The notes: generated from the sequence alone by a model not told the origin. DNA of 64,000 nt from Nodularia sphaerocarpa UHCC 0038 (GCF_022376295.1 NZ_CP060140.1:1554356-1618355); one strand, 5' to 3'; counted from the first letter of the stretch, positions 25,360 through 35,103 are shown. Numbers and translations are program-made.

Positions 25360-26785
25360 TCGTTGCGGGCGGTCGGGTTGGCGTTTGCAGGTCGTCTGAG
25401 GAATTTGCTACCGGGAGTGCTTGTGAAATCGCTTGCGCTGTCAGCTTACCAGAAAGTACAGCACCTTCCATACTGGCTAAGTAGCGTTGCATGGTATAAT
25501 CCCCAGTCAAATAAAAGTTGGCTATGGGGGTTTTTTGCGAGGGGCGGAACTGTTGGCAACCTGGGGTCGCTTTGTAAACTGAACGCGGTGTTTTCACCAC
25601 ATGAGATTTCAGCAATTTAGCGGGATTTTCCTGACCAAAATGGTCAGGGAAGAGTTTTTCCAACTCAGCAATCGTGGCGGTAACAATTTCCTCATCCGAT
25701 TTGGTGATCCAATCTTTTGCCGGAGCTAAGACTAATTCCAGCATTGAGCGCTCAGAATTAGCATATTCACGACAAGCATTGCTCATATCAGCATAAACGC
25801 TGAGGAGGGGCGATCGCGAAAATAGTAGGTGATCAATTTCTGTCAGTTTACGATCAAACCACAAATGTACGTTAATTACGGGTACGCCTTCGAGTCCTTT
25901 TAGCTTCTGGAAACACTCAAATTGCTTCCAAGGTTCTGGTAACATCACCTTCAGGGGGTCAACTGGCATAGCCGATACATACAAATCAGCCGTTAACACT
26001 TCATCTTCTGCCCCATTTAACCCTCTGAGCAAAAATCCTTTGACAGTACCATCAGGGTTCAGCAAAATCTCTTTTAACGGAGCATTTAGGCGGACTTCAC
26101 CACCACCCTGGGTGATGTGGTCTACTATGGGCTGACACAATCGCTCTGTGGGTGAACCATCTAAAAACGCCATTTTTGAGCCGTTTTTTTCTTGGAGAAA
26201 GCGATTCAGGGCAGTTAGCAAGATAGTGGCAGAAATTTCATCCGGGCCAATAAAGTTGAGTGATTTGCACATCGCAATAAACACTTCATCATTGACTCGT
26301 TCGGGAATGTTCTGCTTGCGTAGCCACTCTGTCCAAGAGTATTTGTCCATTTCCTCAACGTATTTCTGCCCCTGAACCATTGCTGGAATCAGACCTAAGC
26401 CAAATTTAATTTTTTCTGGCCATGTCAGCATATCGTTGTTTCTCAGAATTGCCACGACACCATTTAAGGGGGCTGGCAAATCTGGGAAATCGAAGCGGCT
26501 GTAAGTTCCTGGCGCTTCGGGCTGGTTGAAAATCATGGAGTGTTCTTTCCACTGCAATCGATCTTCAATATCCAGTTCTTTAAATAGCTGCAACATATTG
26601 GGATATGCGCCAAAGAAGATGTGTAGACCTGTTTCGTACCAGTCTCCATCCGAGTCTTTCCACGCCGCCACCTTGCCACCCAATACATCCCGGCGCTCCA
26701 AGACAATGGGAGTGTGACCTGCGTCTGTGAGATATTTCGCGCAGGATAGCCCTGCTAGTCCAGCACCCGCGATCGCTACTCGCAT
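25343..26785 (-). CDS. crtP: 15-cis-phytoene desaturase CrtP
   Basis: This plant/cyanobacterial-type phytoene desaturase converts phytoene to zeta-carotene with FAD and plastoquinone. The 480-residue protein begins with the dinucleotide-binding motif VAIAGAGLAGLSCAKYL (G-x-G-x-x-G) and ERRDVLGGKVAAW. The C-terminal FAD motif is FYLTGDYTMQRYLASMEGAVLSG (about 436-458). It is distinct from the bacterial CrtI enzyme. The gene is upstream of and overlaps crtB. A HIP1-like octamer lies in the first codons. Confidence 0.96.
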   Translation of the reverse strand: MRVAIAGAGLAGLSCAKYLTDAGHTPIVLERRDVLGGKVAAWKDSDGDWYETGLHIFFGAYPNMLQLFKELDIEDRLQWKEHSMIFNQPEAPGTYSRFDFPDLPAPLNGVVAILRNNDMLTWPEKIKFGLGLIPAMVQGQKYVEEMDKYSWTEWLRKQNIPERVNDEVFIAMCKSLNFIGPDEISATILLTALNRFLQEKNGSKMAFLDGSPTERLCQPIVDHITQGGGEVRLNAPLKEILLNPDGTVKGFLLRGLNGAEDEVLTADLYVSAMPVDPLKVMLPEPWKQFECFQKLKGLEGVPVINVHLWFDRKLTEIDHLLFSRSPLLSVYADMSNACREYANSERSMLELVLAPAKDWITKSDEEIVTATIAELEKLFPDHFGQENPAKLLKSHVVKTPRSVYKATPGCQQFRPSQKTPIANFYLTGDYTMQRYLASMEGAVLSGKLTAQAISQALPVANSSDDLQTPTRPPATNAATA

Positions 26786-27349
26786 TTCAACTTACTGCCT
26801 TTCAATATTTTTTGATCCTTTTGTCGTTCTCATTATACGTTGCAATCCGTTACATTTGGCAGGGGTAGTGTGATCGATCAAGCAAAAACCGCTCTCAAAA
26901 GCCATTTTAATGAGATACACCCACAGCAGCAGAGCGCCAGCATCATTACCACTCAAGCACTCAATGATTCGTAAGTTATCTACTAACTTTTGCCAGTAGT
27001 CTCAAATATTCTCCAGATATACGTTAATTTATGTATCTTTTTTGGTAAAGTCCAACATATTTTTTTATCTAGTGCTATAATTAAATGTTTTTCTAGCAAT
27101 CACTGTAGTCCACATACAGTCCTTAAATAAAATATTTGTTCTCAATCCAGACGAGTACGAGAATCAGCACTCACAAGATGCCCCAGAATAGTTAGTGGGT
27201 AGTAACAAGCGACGACGGTAATCACCAAAATTACGATCTAACTGCGGAAAACCATCTAATTTCCTGCCTAAAAATTGACAAATTCCAACTTTTGTATGTT
27301 ATCCAATAACAAGAATCAATGACAAACTAAATAAAATAGCTCATCTCCT
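26786..27349. other. 564-base gap between divergent crtP and the glycosyltransferase
   Basis: This gap presumably contains the crtP promoter at its left end. On the minus strand, 27164-27298 is open for 44 codons with protein-like sequence (GICQFLGRKLDGFPQLDRNF, then GDYRRRLLLPTNYSG) but has no start, so it may be a fragment of a lost gene; I do not recognise it. Nothing else is supported. Confidence 0.35.
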
Positions 27350-28177
27350 ATGCAAACACCTACTACAGAGAATTGCTCTAATTCTGATGAAATTATTGTA
27401 TCCATGTTAGAACACATTACTCCTCTGATTCTCACTTATAATGAAGCGCCCAATATTAGACGCACCCTTGAGCATCTCACTTGGGCTAAAAAAATCATAG
27501 TTATTGATAGTTATAGTACTGATACAACCCTGGAAATTCTCAACTCTTATGCACAAGTCCAGGTATTAAAACGTGAATTTGATACCCACGGTAAACAATG
27601 GAACTATGGCTTAGAGCAAGTGAAATCTCCCTGGGTACTTTCCCTAGATGCAGATTATATCGTTACAGATGATTTAATCTCTGAAATGGCCGCTTTACCT
27701 GTGGATGGAGAAATTGATGGCTACTTTGTCAGGTTTAAGTACTGTGTCTTTGGCAAACCCGTTCGTAATACCAGAATACTCCCTGCGCGTCAAGTTCTGT
27801 TTCAAAAAAGCAAAGCTATTTATCTTGATGATGGACATACACAAGTTTTACAACTGACTGGTAAATCAGCTGTACTCTCTGGTTATCTCTACCATGATGA
27901 TCGCAAATCATTTAGTCGTTGGTTATGGTCACAAGAACGTTATACAGTACTGGAAGCCAAGAAAATACTAGAAACTCCCATCAACGAACTTGATTGGGTT
28001 GATCGTATTCGCAGACAAAAAATCTTGGCTCCTGGGATGGTATTTCTCTATTGCTTAATTATCGAAGGCTGGATTTTCGATGGTTGGCATGGTTGGTATT
28101 ACGTATTTCATCGTGTTTTAGCCGAAACTATCTTGGCAATACGGATAATTGAAGCAGAGAAATTAAAACGTGATTAA
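27350..28177 (+). CDS. Family 2 glycosyltransferase
   Basis: The 275-residue protein has a GT-A fold of family GT2: the nucleotide-binding start ITPLILTYNEAPNIRRTLEHL (about 23-43), KIIVIDSYSTDTTLEIL and the DxD-type metal site LSLDADYIVTDD (about 97-108). C-terminal parts (YLYHDDRKSFSRWLWSQERY) resemble small WaaE-like transferases that add sugars to lipopolysaccharide cores. A hydrophobic segment near 228-250 may bind the membrane. The acceptor is unknown. It stands beside a convergent methyltransferase and a 2-oxoglutarate oxygenase, which together suggest a surface-glycan locus. Confidence 0.88.
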   Translation: MQTPTTENCSNSDEIIVSMLEHITPLILTYNEAPNIRRTLEHLTWAKKIIVIDSYSTDTTLEILNSYAQVQVLKREFDTHGKQWNYGLEQVKSPWVLSLDADYIVTDDLISEMAALPVDGEIDGYFVRFKYCVFGKPVRNTRILPARQVLFQKSKAIYLDDGHTQVLQLTGKSAVLSGYLYHDDRKSFSRWLWSQERYTVLEAKKILETPINELDWVDRIRRQKILAPGMVFLYCLIIEGWIFDGWHGWYYVFHRVLAETILAIRIIEAEKLKRD

Positions 28178-28203
28178 CGAAACTAGCATACCCATATTTA
28201 GAA

Positions 28204-29109
28204 TCAATCCAGGCGTGTGGCAACACACATCAAGGACAATGCCGCTTCTACAGAGTTGGGATCTATACCTGATAATCTCTGAGCTAGACGATACTTCCAA
28301 AATGGCCTACCGTAATTACCCTTTAATGCTTCTGCACCTACAGTATGGTTATGGGGGTAAACTTTAACTGCAAAGCCCATTGGTTTGAGGATGTCATAGA
28401 ACATCTCTGATGTCACACCATCAGAGGCTTTGTGATGTACCTCTGTTCCCAAAGACCAGAATTGCTCCTCGGCGGTGGAATGTCCCCCCCGTTTCATATA
28501 CTTATAAATTGGCAACCGTAATTTCCACAATAGTGAACCTAAACCTTTGAACTGATAAGCACTTTGTTGGGGATCGTGATCTGTGATTAAAAGCCCACCA
28601 GGACGTACCAATTTAGCTGCTTCTTGCAAAACTTTTGCCATATCATCACAATGATGCAAGCTGGCATTAAGGATCACAAGATCAGCAAACCCAGAAACAA
28701 AAGGCAGATTTTGAGCATCTGCTAGCACTGCTGTATATCCGAGTTGACGAGCCATTTTCAGTGCGCCCAGAGAAACATCTACACCCAGTAACAACTGCGG
28801 TTCACCACAAAACTCTTTGAGAGAGGCATAGACATTACCAGGGCCACAACCGATATCCACCACTACTTTGTCTTGCCAACTACCAATCACAGCTTGCCAC
28901 AGTTCCACAAACTTTTCATTTCTGTGACAGGATTGAAAATAATTTAATCCCCATTCTGGATGCCCAAAGTAGTAGCTGTTGGCTTGGATAGCTGGGGTGG
29001 GATTTAAAATCTGGCAAATAATAATATCTTCATCCCAGCTATCGATTTTGTTTGGTTGAGCAAAATACTGCGAGCAGTTTTTACTTACTTCTTTCAATAT
29101 GTAATCCAT
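28204..29109 (-). CDS. Class I SAM-dependent methyltransferase
   Basis: The 301-residue protein carries motif I VVDIGCGPGNVYASL (about 95-109), an acidic ribose-binding position after LLGVDVSLGALKMA, LVILNASLHHCDD (motif IV region, about 152-164) and LVRPGGLLITDHDP (about 176-189). This is a Methyltransf_11/25 type enzyme on a small molecule or glycolipid rather than on nucleic acid. It converges on the glycosyltransferase, with 26 bases between stops, and diverges from the oxygenase at 29400. Confidence 0.85.
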   Translation of the reverse strand: MDYILKEVSKNCSQYFAQPNKIDSWDEDIIICQILNPTPAIQANSYYFGHPEWGLNYFQSCHRNEKFVELWQAVIGSWQDKVVVDIGCGPGNVYASLKEFCGEPQLLLGVDVSLGALKMARQLGYTAVLADAQNLPFVSGFADLVILNASLHHCDDMAKVLQEAAKLVRPGGLLITDHDPQQSAYQFKGLGSLLWKLRLPIYKYMKRGGHSTAEEQFWSLGTEVHHKASDGVTSEMFYDILKPMGFAVKVYPHNHTVGAEALKGNYGRPFWKYRLAQRLSGIDPNSVEAALSLMCVATRLD

Positions 29110-29399
29110 TCGTTAAGCGTGTATTTACTTAAAATGTTGGTTTTTTGTGTCCTGGTACTAAGTATAAGAAATTACTTTTATTTTGAAAGATAATTTCTTG
29201 AAGAATTATGTATACTCATCGTTGACTATCTTAACTTAGTATAAAGTTATCAAAAAAAATACAGAAATAATTAATATTTTTGTGAATTAAAACTGTCTCA
29301 TATAAAAATTTGATTTTTTTTCCTATTTAGTTATGCCGTTTTTGTAAAAATGCTATATTATATGCAAATCTTTTTTACTAAATCCGGAAAAAATTATCA

Positions 29400-30245
29400 A
29401 TGCTAACCAAAACTTCAAAAAATTATTATGCCGAGCAAATTTTAAATAAACTAGAACAGTGTAAATCGGCTTTAAAAAAAGAATTCATCATTGGCAACCG
29501 AATAAACACGTGTTATTTAGATGACTTATTAAATCCCGAAGATGTATTAAAAATATATCATGCATTTCCCGATAAAAAAAACTTGTTGCAGTTAAAAGAC
29601 CTGAGAGAATATAAGTACGTTGGTATACAATTAGACCAGTACCATCCTCTTTTAGAAGAAATTATCTATGCCTTTCAGGATACCAGAATAGTTAACCTGA
29701 TTGCTGAAATAACGGGATTGGAACAATTGATGCCAGATGAATACCTTTATGCTGGTGGCGTTAGCCTGATGGAATATGGCTGTTTTTTAAATCCTCATCT
29801 GGATAATTCCCATGATAAAGATATTAGTAACTATCGTGTTTTGAATTTACTGTATTATGTAACTCCCAATTGGGAAGAAGATTATGGCGGTAATTTAGAA
29901 CTTTGGGATCAAAATTTAAACCAGCCTTGTAGAACTATTCACAGTAAGTTCAATCGGCTAGTGATTATGGTGACTAATAAAACTTCTTGGCACTCTGTTA
30001 GCCCAATTAATTATCATGGTCGGCGCTGTTGTGTATCTAACTACTATTTTTCCCCAAAACCTGCTGATACAAGCAAGTATTATCATGTTACTTCTTTTCG
30101 AGGTCGCCCAGAACAGAATCTGAGAGATATAGTTTTGAGAGGAGACGCAAGCTTACGAAATCTAGTGCGTAAAATCTTTAAACATGGAATTAAAAAGCCT
30201 CATTTCTATAGAAATAGAGTATTAAATAATACAGCTTCCAAATGA
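29400..30245 (+). CDS. 2-oxoglutarate/Fe(II)-dependent oxygenase
   Basis: The 281-residue protein has the iron triad of the prolyl-4-hydroxylase-like superfamily: H133-x-D135 (NPHLDNS), distal H198 (SWHSVSP) and a basic residue about 10 further on (GRRCCVSNYYFSP) to bind 2-oxoglutarate. The strand YRVLNLLYYVTPNWEEDYGGNLELWD is typical of the group. Such enzymes hydroxylate sugars, lipids or amino acids. The location beside a glycosyltransferase and a methyltransferase suggests surface-glycan or natural-product tailoring. The upstream 290 bases are very AT-rich. Confidence 0.87.
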   Translation: MLTKTSKNYYAEQILNKLEQCKSALKKEFIIGNRINTCYLDDLLNPEDVLKIYHAFPDKKNLLQLKDLREYKYVGIQLDQYHPLLEEIIYAFQDTRIVNLIAEITGLEQLMPDEYLYAGGVSLMEYGCFLNPHLDNSHDKDISNYRVLNLLYYVTPNWEEDYGGNLELWDQNLNQPCRTIHSKFNRLVIMVTNKTSWHSVSPINYHGRRCCVSNYYFSPKPADTSKYYHVTSFRGRPEQNLRDIVLRGDASLRNLVRKIFKHGIKKPHFYRNRVLNNTASK

Positions 30246-30599
30246 GAGTAGAAGATCAATTCAGTGGAAATAACCATGTCTTGTTGCCAAAATTTACTTT
30301 GTTGACACTTCCACGCGATAACGACTCGGACTCATGGGATAACAGAACAGAAGTTTGCCCTCAGTGTATTGCCCATCTAGTAGGCAACTGAATTTTGACA
30401 ATTTTATACATTAAGCATATTATTTTATTTTTTTGCATATTTGCTCCAGATACATAGCTAGGAGCATGATAAAGTCAGGCGATTTATGAAGTTGCCAAAA
30501 GTTCAAAAATTAGCATAGAAGTGTAGGATAATACCTTATTTCTATTTGCTCAAAGTAGAAAGTCCCAGTTGTTGGTTACACAACTATAGGTAAAGCATT
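30246..30599. other. 354-base gap, nothing recognised
   Basis: AT-rich sequence with no supported gene, hairpin or repeat. The promoter of the hexosaminidase gene is presumably in the last 100 bases. Confidence 0.4.
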
Positions 30600-31685
30600 A
30601 TGGCAGGATTGCAAGAGTTAGAGCGCTTTGGACATCACTTGATACTTGGGATTTCAGGTACTTCATTAAATGATGAGGATAAACGCATACTGAGTGAATT
30701 AAAACCAGTTGGGGTGATTTATTTTGCTAAAAACTTTCTGGATGTTACACCTTATGCAGTTTGGCTAGAAAATTTCAAGAATCTCAACGACCAAATCAGA
30801 GAATATACTGAACGTGACTCAATGTTTATGACGTTAGATCACGAAGGGGGACGGGTAGTTAGAACACCACTACCAATTACCCGATTTCCTTATGCTTTGT
30901 TGTGTAGAACACAGGCAAAAGAAGTAGCAAAAGCCACAGCGTTAGAGTTGAAATCACTGGGAATAAATGTATCCTGGTCACCTGTAGCAGATATTTTTTC
31001 CCATCCTCAAAATCCGATTATCGGGCCTCGTGCCTTTGGTCGCAACCCGGAAACAACTGCTGAAGGTGTCTGTGAATATTACAGAGGACTTGAGGAAGGG
31101 GGAATTTTAGGATGTGCTAAACACTTTCCTGGACATGGAGACACTAGCAAAGATTCTCATATTGAATTACCAATACTCAATCTTAGTTTAGAAGACTTAC
31201 GGATTCGGGAACTTATACCATTTAAAGCGCTGATTTCGGGGGAAATTCCGTTGATTATGACAGCGCATATCCTGTTTCCTCAGATAGATCCGCAATTTCC
31301 TGCGACACTTTCCCCAGCTATCCTGAAGAAGATCCTCCGGGAAGAATTGGGGTTTGAAGGTGTGGTTGTATCTGACGATCTCGATATGAAAGCTGTTTCA
31401 GATATGTTTACCCAAAGTGGGACAATAGCGCGAGCCTTTAATGCTGGCTGTGATTTGTTTATTGTCTCGCGGAATATTAATTCATTATCTATTGAACGTA
31501 CTTATCAAATGGCAGGAGATTTTGCTGATTCGTTAAGTAGGGGTAGCCTGGATGAATCAGTGGTGACAGCAGCTAGAGACAGAATTGAGAAATTATTGGC
31601 GGTAACTCCCCAATATTTGATCCATGCTCTGGATAAAAATATACTACAGCAACACGCACAATTGGCGATCGCTTGTTGTTACTAG
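30600..31685 (+). CDS. nagZ: Beta-N-acetylhexosaminidase (family GH3, NagZ-like)
   Basis: The 361-residue protein is a single-domain GH3 enzyme. It has the NagZ catalytic loop KHFPGHGDTSKDSH (about 181-194), with the Asp-His dyad acting as acid/base, and the nucleophile Asp in VVSDDLDMKAV (about 258-268). NagZ removes N-acetylglucosamine from peptidoglycan fragments in the cytoplasm during wall recycling. There is no signal peptide, which fits that location. Length is near that of E. coli NagZ (341). No recycling partners lie nearby. The next gene converges on it. Confidence 0.88.
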   Translation: MAGLQELERFGHHLILGISGTSLNDEDKRILSELKPVGVIYFAKNFLDVTPYAVWLENFKNLNDQIREYTERDSMFMTLDHEGGRVVRTPLPITRFPYALLCRTQAKEVAKATALELKSLGINVSWSPVADIFSHPQNPIIGPRAFGRNPETTAEGVCEYYRGLEEGGILGCAKHFPGHGDTSKDSHIELPILNLSLEDLRIRELIPFKALISGEIPLIMTAHILFPQIDPQFPATLSPAILKKILREELGFEGVVVSDDLDMKAVSDMFTQSGTIARAFNAGCDLFIVSRNINSLSIERTYQMAGDFADSLSRGSLDESVVTAARDRIEKLLAVTPQYLIHALDKNILQQHAQLAIACCY

Positions 31686-31706
31686 GGGAGTGGGGAGTGG
31701 AGAATC

Positions 31707-32105
31707 TTAAGGCAAAAACCGATCTAAAGCAGCTTTTAACTGTTGAATTTCCACTTCCATATTGCCTTCTTGAGCTGCTCTTGCAATACACTCAGTTAAA
31801 TGTTCATCTAAAACAATTCTCGCGACTTTATCCAAAGCGCCCCGCACAGCCGCAATTTGTAATAAAACATCAGGACAAGGGCTATTGTGCTGCACCATTG
31901 TTTTAATACCGCGAACATGGCCTTCTATCCGAGATAGCCGATTCACAATTTTTCGTAGCGACTCTTCACTATGAACGTGAGGATGTACCGACTTTCCATG
32001 CTCATGAGTATGATTTGTCTGCTCTTCTATATCATGAGCGTGGGCGTTTTCTATTTGCTGGGATGCCGGCAAAGATTTTTTAGCTAATCGGTTTGATCCG
32101 TTCAT
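31707..32105 (-). CDS. CsoR/RcnR-family metal sensor, InrS-like
   Basis: The core (about residues 46-132) is the four-helix DUF156 fold of the CsoR/RcnR/FrmR repressors: IVNRLSRIEGHVRGIKTMV, CPDVLLQIAAVRGALDKVA and DEHLTECI, with the usual Cys, His and Cys ligand positions. The N-terminal 40 residues are His-rich (AHDIEEQTNHTHEHG, HPHVHSEES), as in the nickel sensor InrS of Synechocystis. It probably derepresses a metal exporter when nickel or a similar ion binds, but no exporter gene lies in the window. The ATG at 32105 is chosen (132 residues); an in-frame GTG at 32126 would add seven. Confidence 0.85.
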   Translation of the reverse strand: MNGSNRLAKKSLPASQQIENAHAHDIEEQTNHTHEHGKSVHPHVHSEESLRKIVNRLSRIEGHVRGIKTMVQHNSPCPDVLLQIAAVRGALDKVARIVLDEHLTECIARAAQEGNMEVEIQQLKAALDRFLP

Positions 32106-32383
32106 GGGTTCATGTTGCCAAAGCACTGTTACTATTAAGATCCTAGCCTAGAAGATAATTGGTAATCAGAAAAATATTTGTAGCAATTAACGATCGCTTT
32201 GGTTAAATGATTCCAGGGTGAAACCCGAACCTTGAAAGGGCGAATCTCCTTAATAGCTATTTTGTTAAATATTATATTAATTTTTATTATAGGTAGTTTA
32301 CGACCAATCATCTGCAATTCTGTAAAAATAACTGTAAATGGATTTTTTAGGCAAAAATTAGGCTGCCATATTAGGTTGTAATT

Positions 32384-33601
32384 ATGCAATTCTCCCAAAT
32401 ATCAAGTTCTATACGTCAATTCAGTTCTTATGTGTTAGCCCTAATTATCGGGGTGACGCTAACGGTCAGCACTTGGCAGGTATTGCCTTCTCAAGCAGAA
32501 CCGGCACCTTATTCTGAGACTGCTGCGGATGCTTCAGATATTATTCCCCAAGGGCAATCACCAGCAAATGCGGCTATAGGTAGCAGTAGCTTTGTCACGG
32601 CGGCTGTAAATCGTGTGGGAACAGCAGTAGTAAGGATTGATACTGAACGCACTATTACTCGTCGGATGGACCCTTTTATGGAAGACCCATTTTTTCGGCG
32701 ATTTTTTGGTGAGAGTTTGCCGCAACAGTTGCCTTCTGAACAATTGCGCGGTCTAGGTTCGGGGTTTATTATTGATAAAGGTGGTCTGGTTTTGACCAAT
32801 GCCCATGTAGTTGATCAGGCTGATAAAGTGACAGTGCGCCTCAAAGATGGTCGTACCTATGAAGGCAAAGTTCAAGGTATTGATGAAGTCACTGATTTAG
32901 CCGTGGTGAAGATTAACCCTGATAAAGATTTACCTGTTGCGCCTTTGGGTTCTTCGGATGCAGTACAAGTGGGAGACTGGGCGATCGCCGTGGGAAATCC
33001 GTTAGGATTTGATAATACTGTGACTTTGGGAATTGTCAGCACTCTCAAACGTTCTAGCGCCCAAGTGGGAATTGCTGACAAACGTTTAGACTTTATTCAA
33101 ACCGATGCGGCGATTAATCCTGGTAACTCCGGGGGTCCGTTATTGAATGAACGTGGCGAAGTGATTGGGATTAATACGGCTATTCGTCCTGATGCTATGG
33201 GTATTGGCTTTGCGATTCCTATTGATAAGGCTAAGGCGATCGCCTTGAAATTGCAACGTGACGGTAAAGTTATTCACCCCTATTTAGGTGTGCAAATGGT
33301 GACTTTAACGCCTGAACTCGCAAAGCAGAATAATACTGATCCCAATTCTCCGATTCAAATACCAGAAATTAATGGTGTTTTGGTGATGCGAGTTGTACCT
33401 GATTCGCCTGCTGCATCTGCTGGTATGCGTCGTGGGGATGTGATTGTGCAAATTGATCGCGAACCTGTCACTAGTGCTGATAAGTTACAAAATCTTGTGG
33501 AAAATAGTCGTCTCGGTCAGTTGTTGCAGGTGAAAGTCCAACGCGGTAATCAGATACAGTTGCTTTCAATCCGCACTGCTGAGTTACAAGATCCGGCTTA
33601 G
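32384..33601 (+). CDS. HtrA/Deg-family serine protease
   Basis: The 405-residue protein has a signal/anchor helix (about 14-33), a trypsin-like domain with the complete triad H141 (TNAHVV), D171 (TDLAVVKI) and S249 (GNSGGP), and one C-terminal PDZ domain (about 300-395, GVLVMRVVPDSPAASAGMRRGDVI). Proteases of this type (HhoA/HhoB/HtrA in Synechocystis) degrade damaged proteins in the periplasm or lumen under light and heat stress. I cannot tell which of the three it matches. It diverges from the metal sensor. Confidence 0.93.
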   Translation: MQFSQISSSIRQFSSYVLALIIGVTLTVSTWQVLPSQAEPAPYSETAADASDIIPQGQSPANAAIGSSSFVTAAVNRVGTAVVRIDTERTITRRMDPFMEDPFFRRFFGESLPQQLPSEQLRGLGSGFIIDKGGLVLTNAHVVDQADKVTVRLKDGRTYEGKVQGIDEVTDLAVVKINPDKDLPVAPLGSSDAVQVGDWAIAVGNPLGFDNTVTLGIVSTLKRSSAQVGIADKRLDFIQTDAAINPGNSGGPLLNERGEVIGINTAIRPDAMGIGFAIPIDKAKAIALKLQRDGKVIHPYLGVQMVTLTPELAKQNNTDPNSPIQIPEINGVLVMRVVPDSPAASAGMRRGDVIVQIDREPVTSADKLQNLVENSRLGQLLQVKVQRGNQIQLLSIRTAELQDPA

Positions 33602-33800
33602 GAATCAGCCCAGGTGGGCATCTCTGCCCTCCCCCACAAGATGGATAATTTATTTCTGGGAAATCTCAGTAGGTGGTTGAAATTAAATATAAATTGTAGT
33701 GTGGTCATCTTGCCTTCGCACTACGGTTATCTACGAATTAATTACACCTACCTACTTATAGCGGTTCTCATCTTTATAGGTACTACAAGAATGATTCGAC

Positions 33801-33840
33801 CACAGATAAACACAGATAAACACAGATAAACACAGATAAA
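33801..33840. repeat. Tandem decamer repeat (cacagataaa)x4
   Basis: Four perfect units of cacagataaa. One- to three-unit versions of the same sequence, in either orientation, occur in other gaps: about 38818-38850, 45370-45402, 48150-48185, 48935-48962, 52920-52945 and 59535-59595. It is non-coding. Confidence 0.85.
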
Positions 33841-33921
33841 TTCTGACCTCAGCAGACTAGGAAACGCTTTATTCGCGAAATTTTTGTAGATTTAAATTGG
33901 CAATGACTGCAAAATTGACTC

Positions 33922-35103
33922 ATGCTTTATAGAAGATTTGGCCGCACAGAATTACAAATGCCTGTTTTTTCTTGTGGCGGGATGAGATACCAGTTCAAAT
34001 GGCAAGATGTCCCTCATTCGGAAATTCCTGCGGATAATCAGGCAAATCTAGAAGCGACTATTCGCCGATCTCTAGACGTGGGAATTAATCACATTGAAAC
34101 TGCCCGTGGATATGGTACATCAGAAATGCAATTGGGGCAAATATTGCCCAAGTTTCCCCGTGAGAAATTAATTGTGCAGACAAAAGTCAGCCCAGTCGCA
34201 GATGCTCAGAAATTTCGCAAAACATTTGAACAATCACTGCGAAATCTCCAGTTAGATTATGTTGATTTACTGGGCATACATGGCATTAATCATGCTGAAT
34301 CTTTCGAGAATACTATGCGTCCCGGTGGCTGTTTGGATGTGGCGCGACAGTTGCAAAAAGAGGGGAAAGTAAAATTTATTGGCTTTTCTACTCATGGATC
34401 TAAAGAGGTAATTATTCAGGCAATTAATACTAACCAATTTGATTATGTCAACCTGCATTGGTACTACATTAATCAATGGAATTGGGAGGCAATTACAGCC
34501 GCTAACAATCATGATATGGGGGTATTTATTATTAGTCCTTCAGATAAAGGAGGGATGCTATATAAACCACCGCAAAAGTTAGTTAATATTTGCGCTCCTT
34601 TAAGTCCGATGGTGTTTAATGATTTATTTTGTCTGAGTCATCAAAATGTACATACTTTGAGTGTGGGTGCATCCAGACCTGAAGATTTTGATGAACATCT
34701 CAAAACTTTAGAATATTTAGACCAAGCGGAGGAAATTCTGCCGCCAATTTTGAGTAAATTAGAACAAGAAGCGATCGCCTCTTTAGGAGAAGATTGGGTC
34801 AAGACTTGGGAGACTAATTTACCTACCTGGGAAAAAACACCGGGAGAAGTAAATATTCGGGTAATTTTGTGGTTGTTGAATCTGGCGATCGCCTACGATT
34901 TAGTAGAATACGCCAAAATGCGCTACAACTTATTGGGTCATGGTAGTCACTGGTTCCCAGGTAACAAAGCGGACAAACTAGATGAACTTGACCTGAGTCT
35001 ATCTCTCGCCAATAGTCCCCACGCCGAAAAAATTCCGCAATTATTAGCACAAGCCCATCAAATGTTAGCCGGTGCTGAAGTTAAGCGGTTATCAAAAACT
35101 TAG
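33922..35103 (+). CDS. Aldo/keto reductase
   Basis: The 393-residue protein has the (beta/alpha)8 aldo/keto reductase pattern. It starts MLYRRFGRTELQMPVFSCGG. ETARGYGTSEMQLG (about 59-72) carries the catalytic Tyr, VQTKVSP (about 85) the Lys and LLGIHGINH (about 115) the His position. The NADPH site is near SVGASRPEDFDEHL (about 249-262). A C-terminal extension of about 110 residues is longer than in classical members. It probably reduces carbonyl compounds in the cytoplasm; the substrate is unknown. It lacks operon partners, and a heptad repeat begins at its stop codon. Confidence 0.87.
   Translation: MLYRRFGRTELQMPVFSCGGMRYQFKWQDVPHSEIPADNQANLEATIRRSLDVGINHIETARGYGTSEMQLGQILPKFPREKLIVQTKVSPVADAQKFRKTFEQSLRNLQLDYVDLLGIHGINHAESFENTMRPGGCLDVARQLQKEGKVKFIGFSTHGSKEVIIQAINTNQFDYVNLHWYYINQWNWEAITAANNHDMGVFIISPSDKGGMLYKPPQKLVNICAPLSPMVFNDLFCLSHQNVHTLSVGASRPEDFDEHLKTLEYLDQAEEILPPILSKLEQEAIASLGEDWVKTWETNLPTWEKTPGEVNIRVILWLLNLAIAYDLVEYAKMRYNLLGHGSHWFPGNKADKLDELDLSLSLANSPHAEKIPQLLAQAHQMLAGAEVKRLSKT

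Noticed and set aside
32135..32398. Minus-strand open frame of 87 codons before htrA
   Set aside because: It covers the promoter region and the htrA start, with biased and non-conserved-looking composition.
33614..33829. Plus-strand frame of 71 codons after htrA
   Set aside because: It ends inside the cacagataaa decamer repeat and has no protein features.
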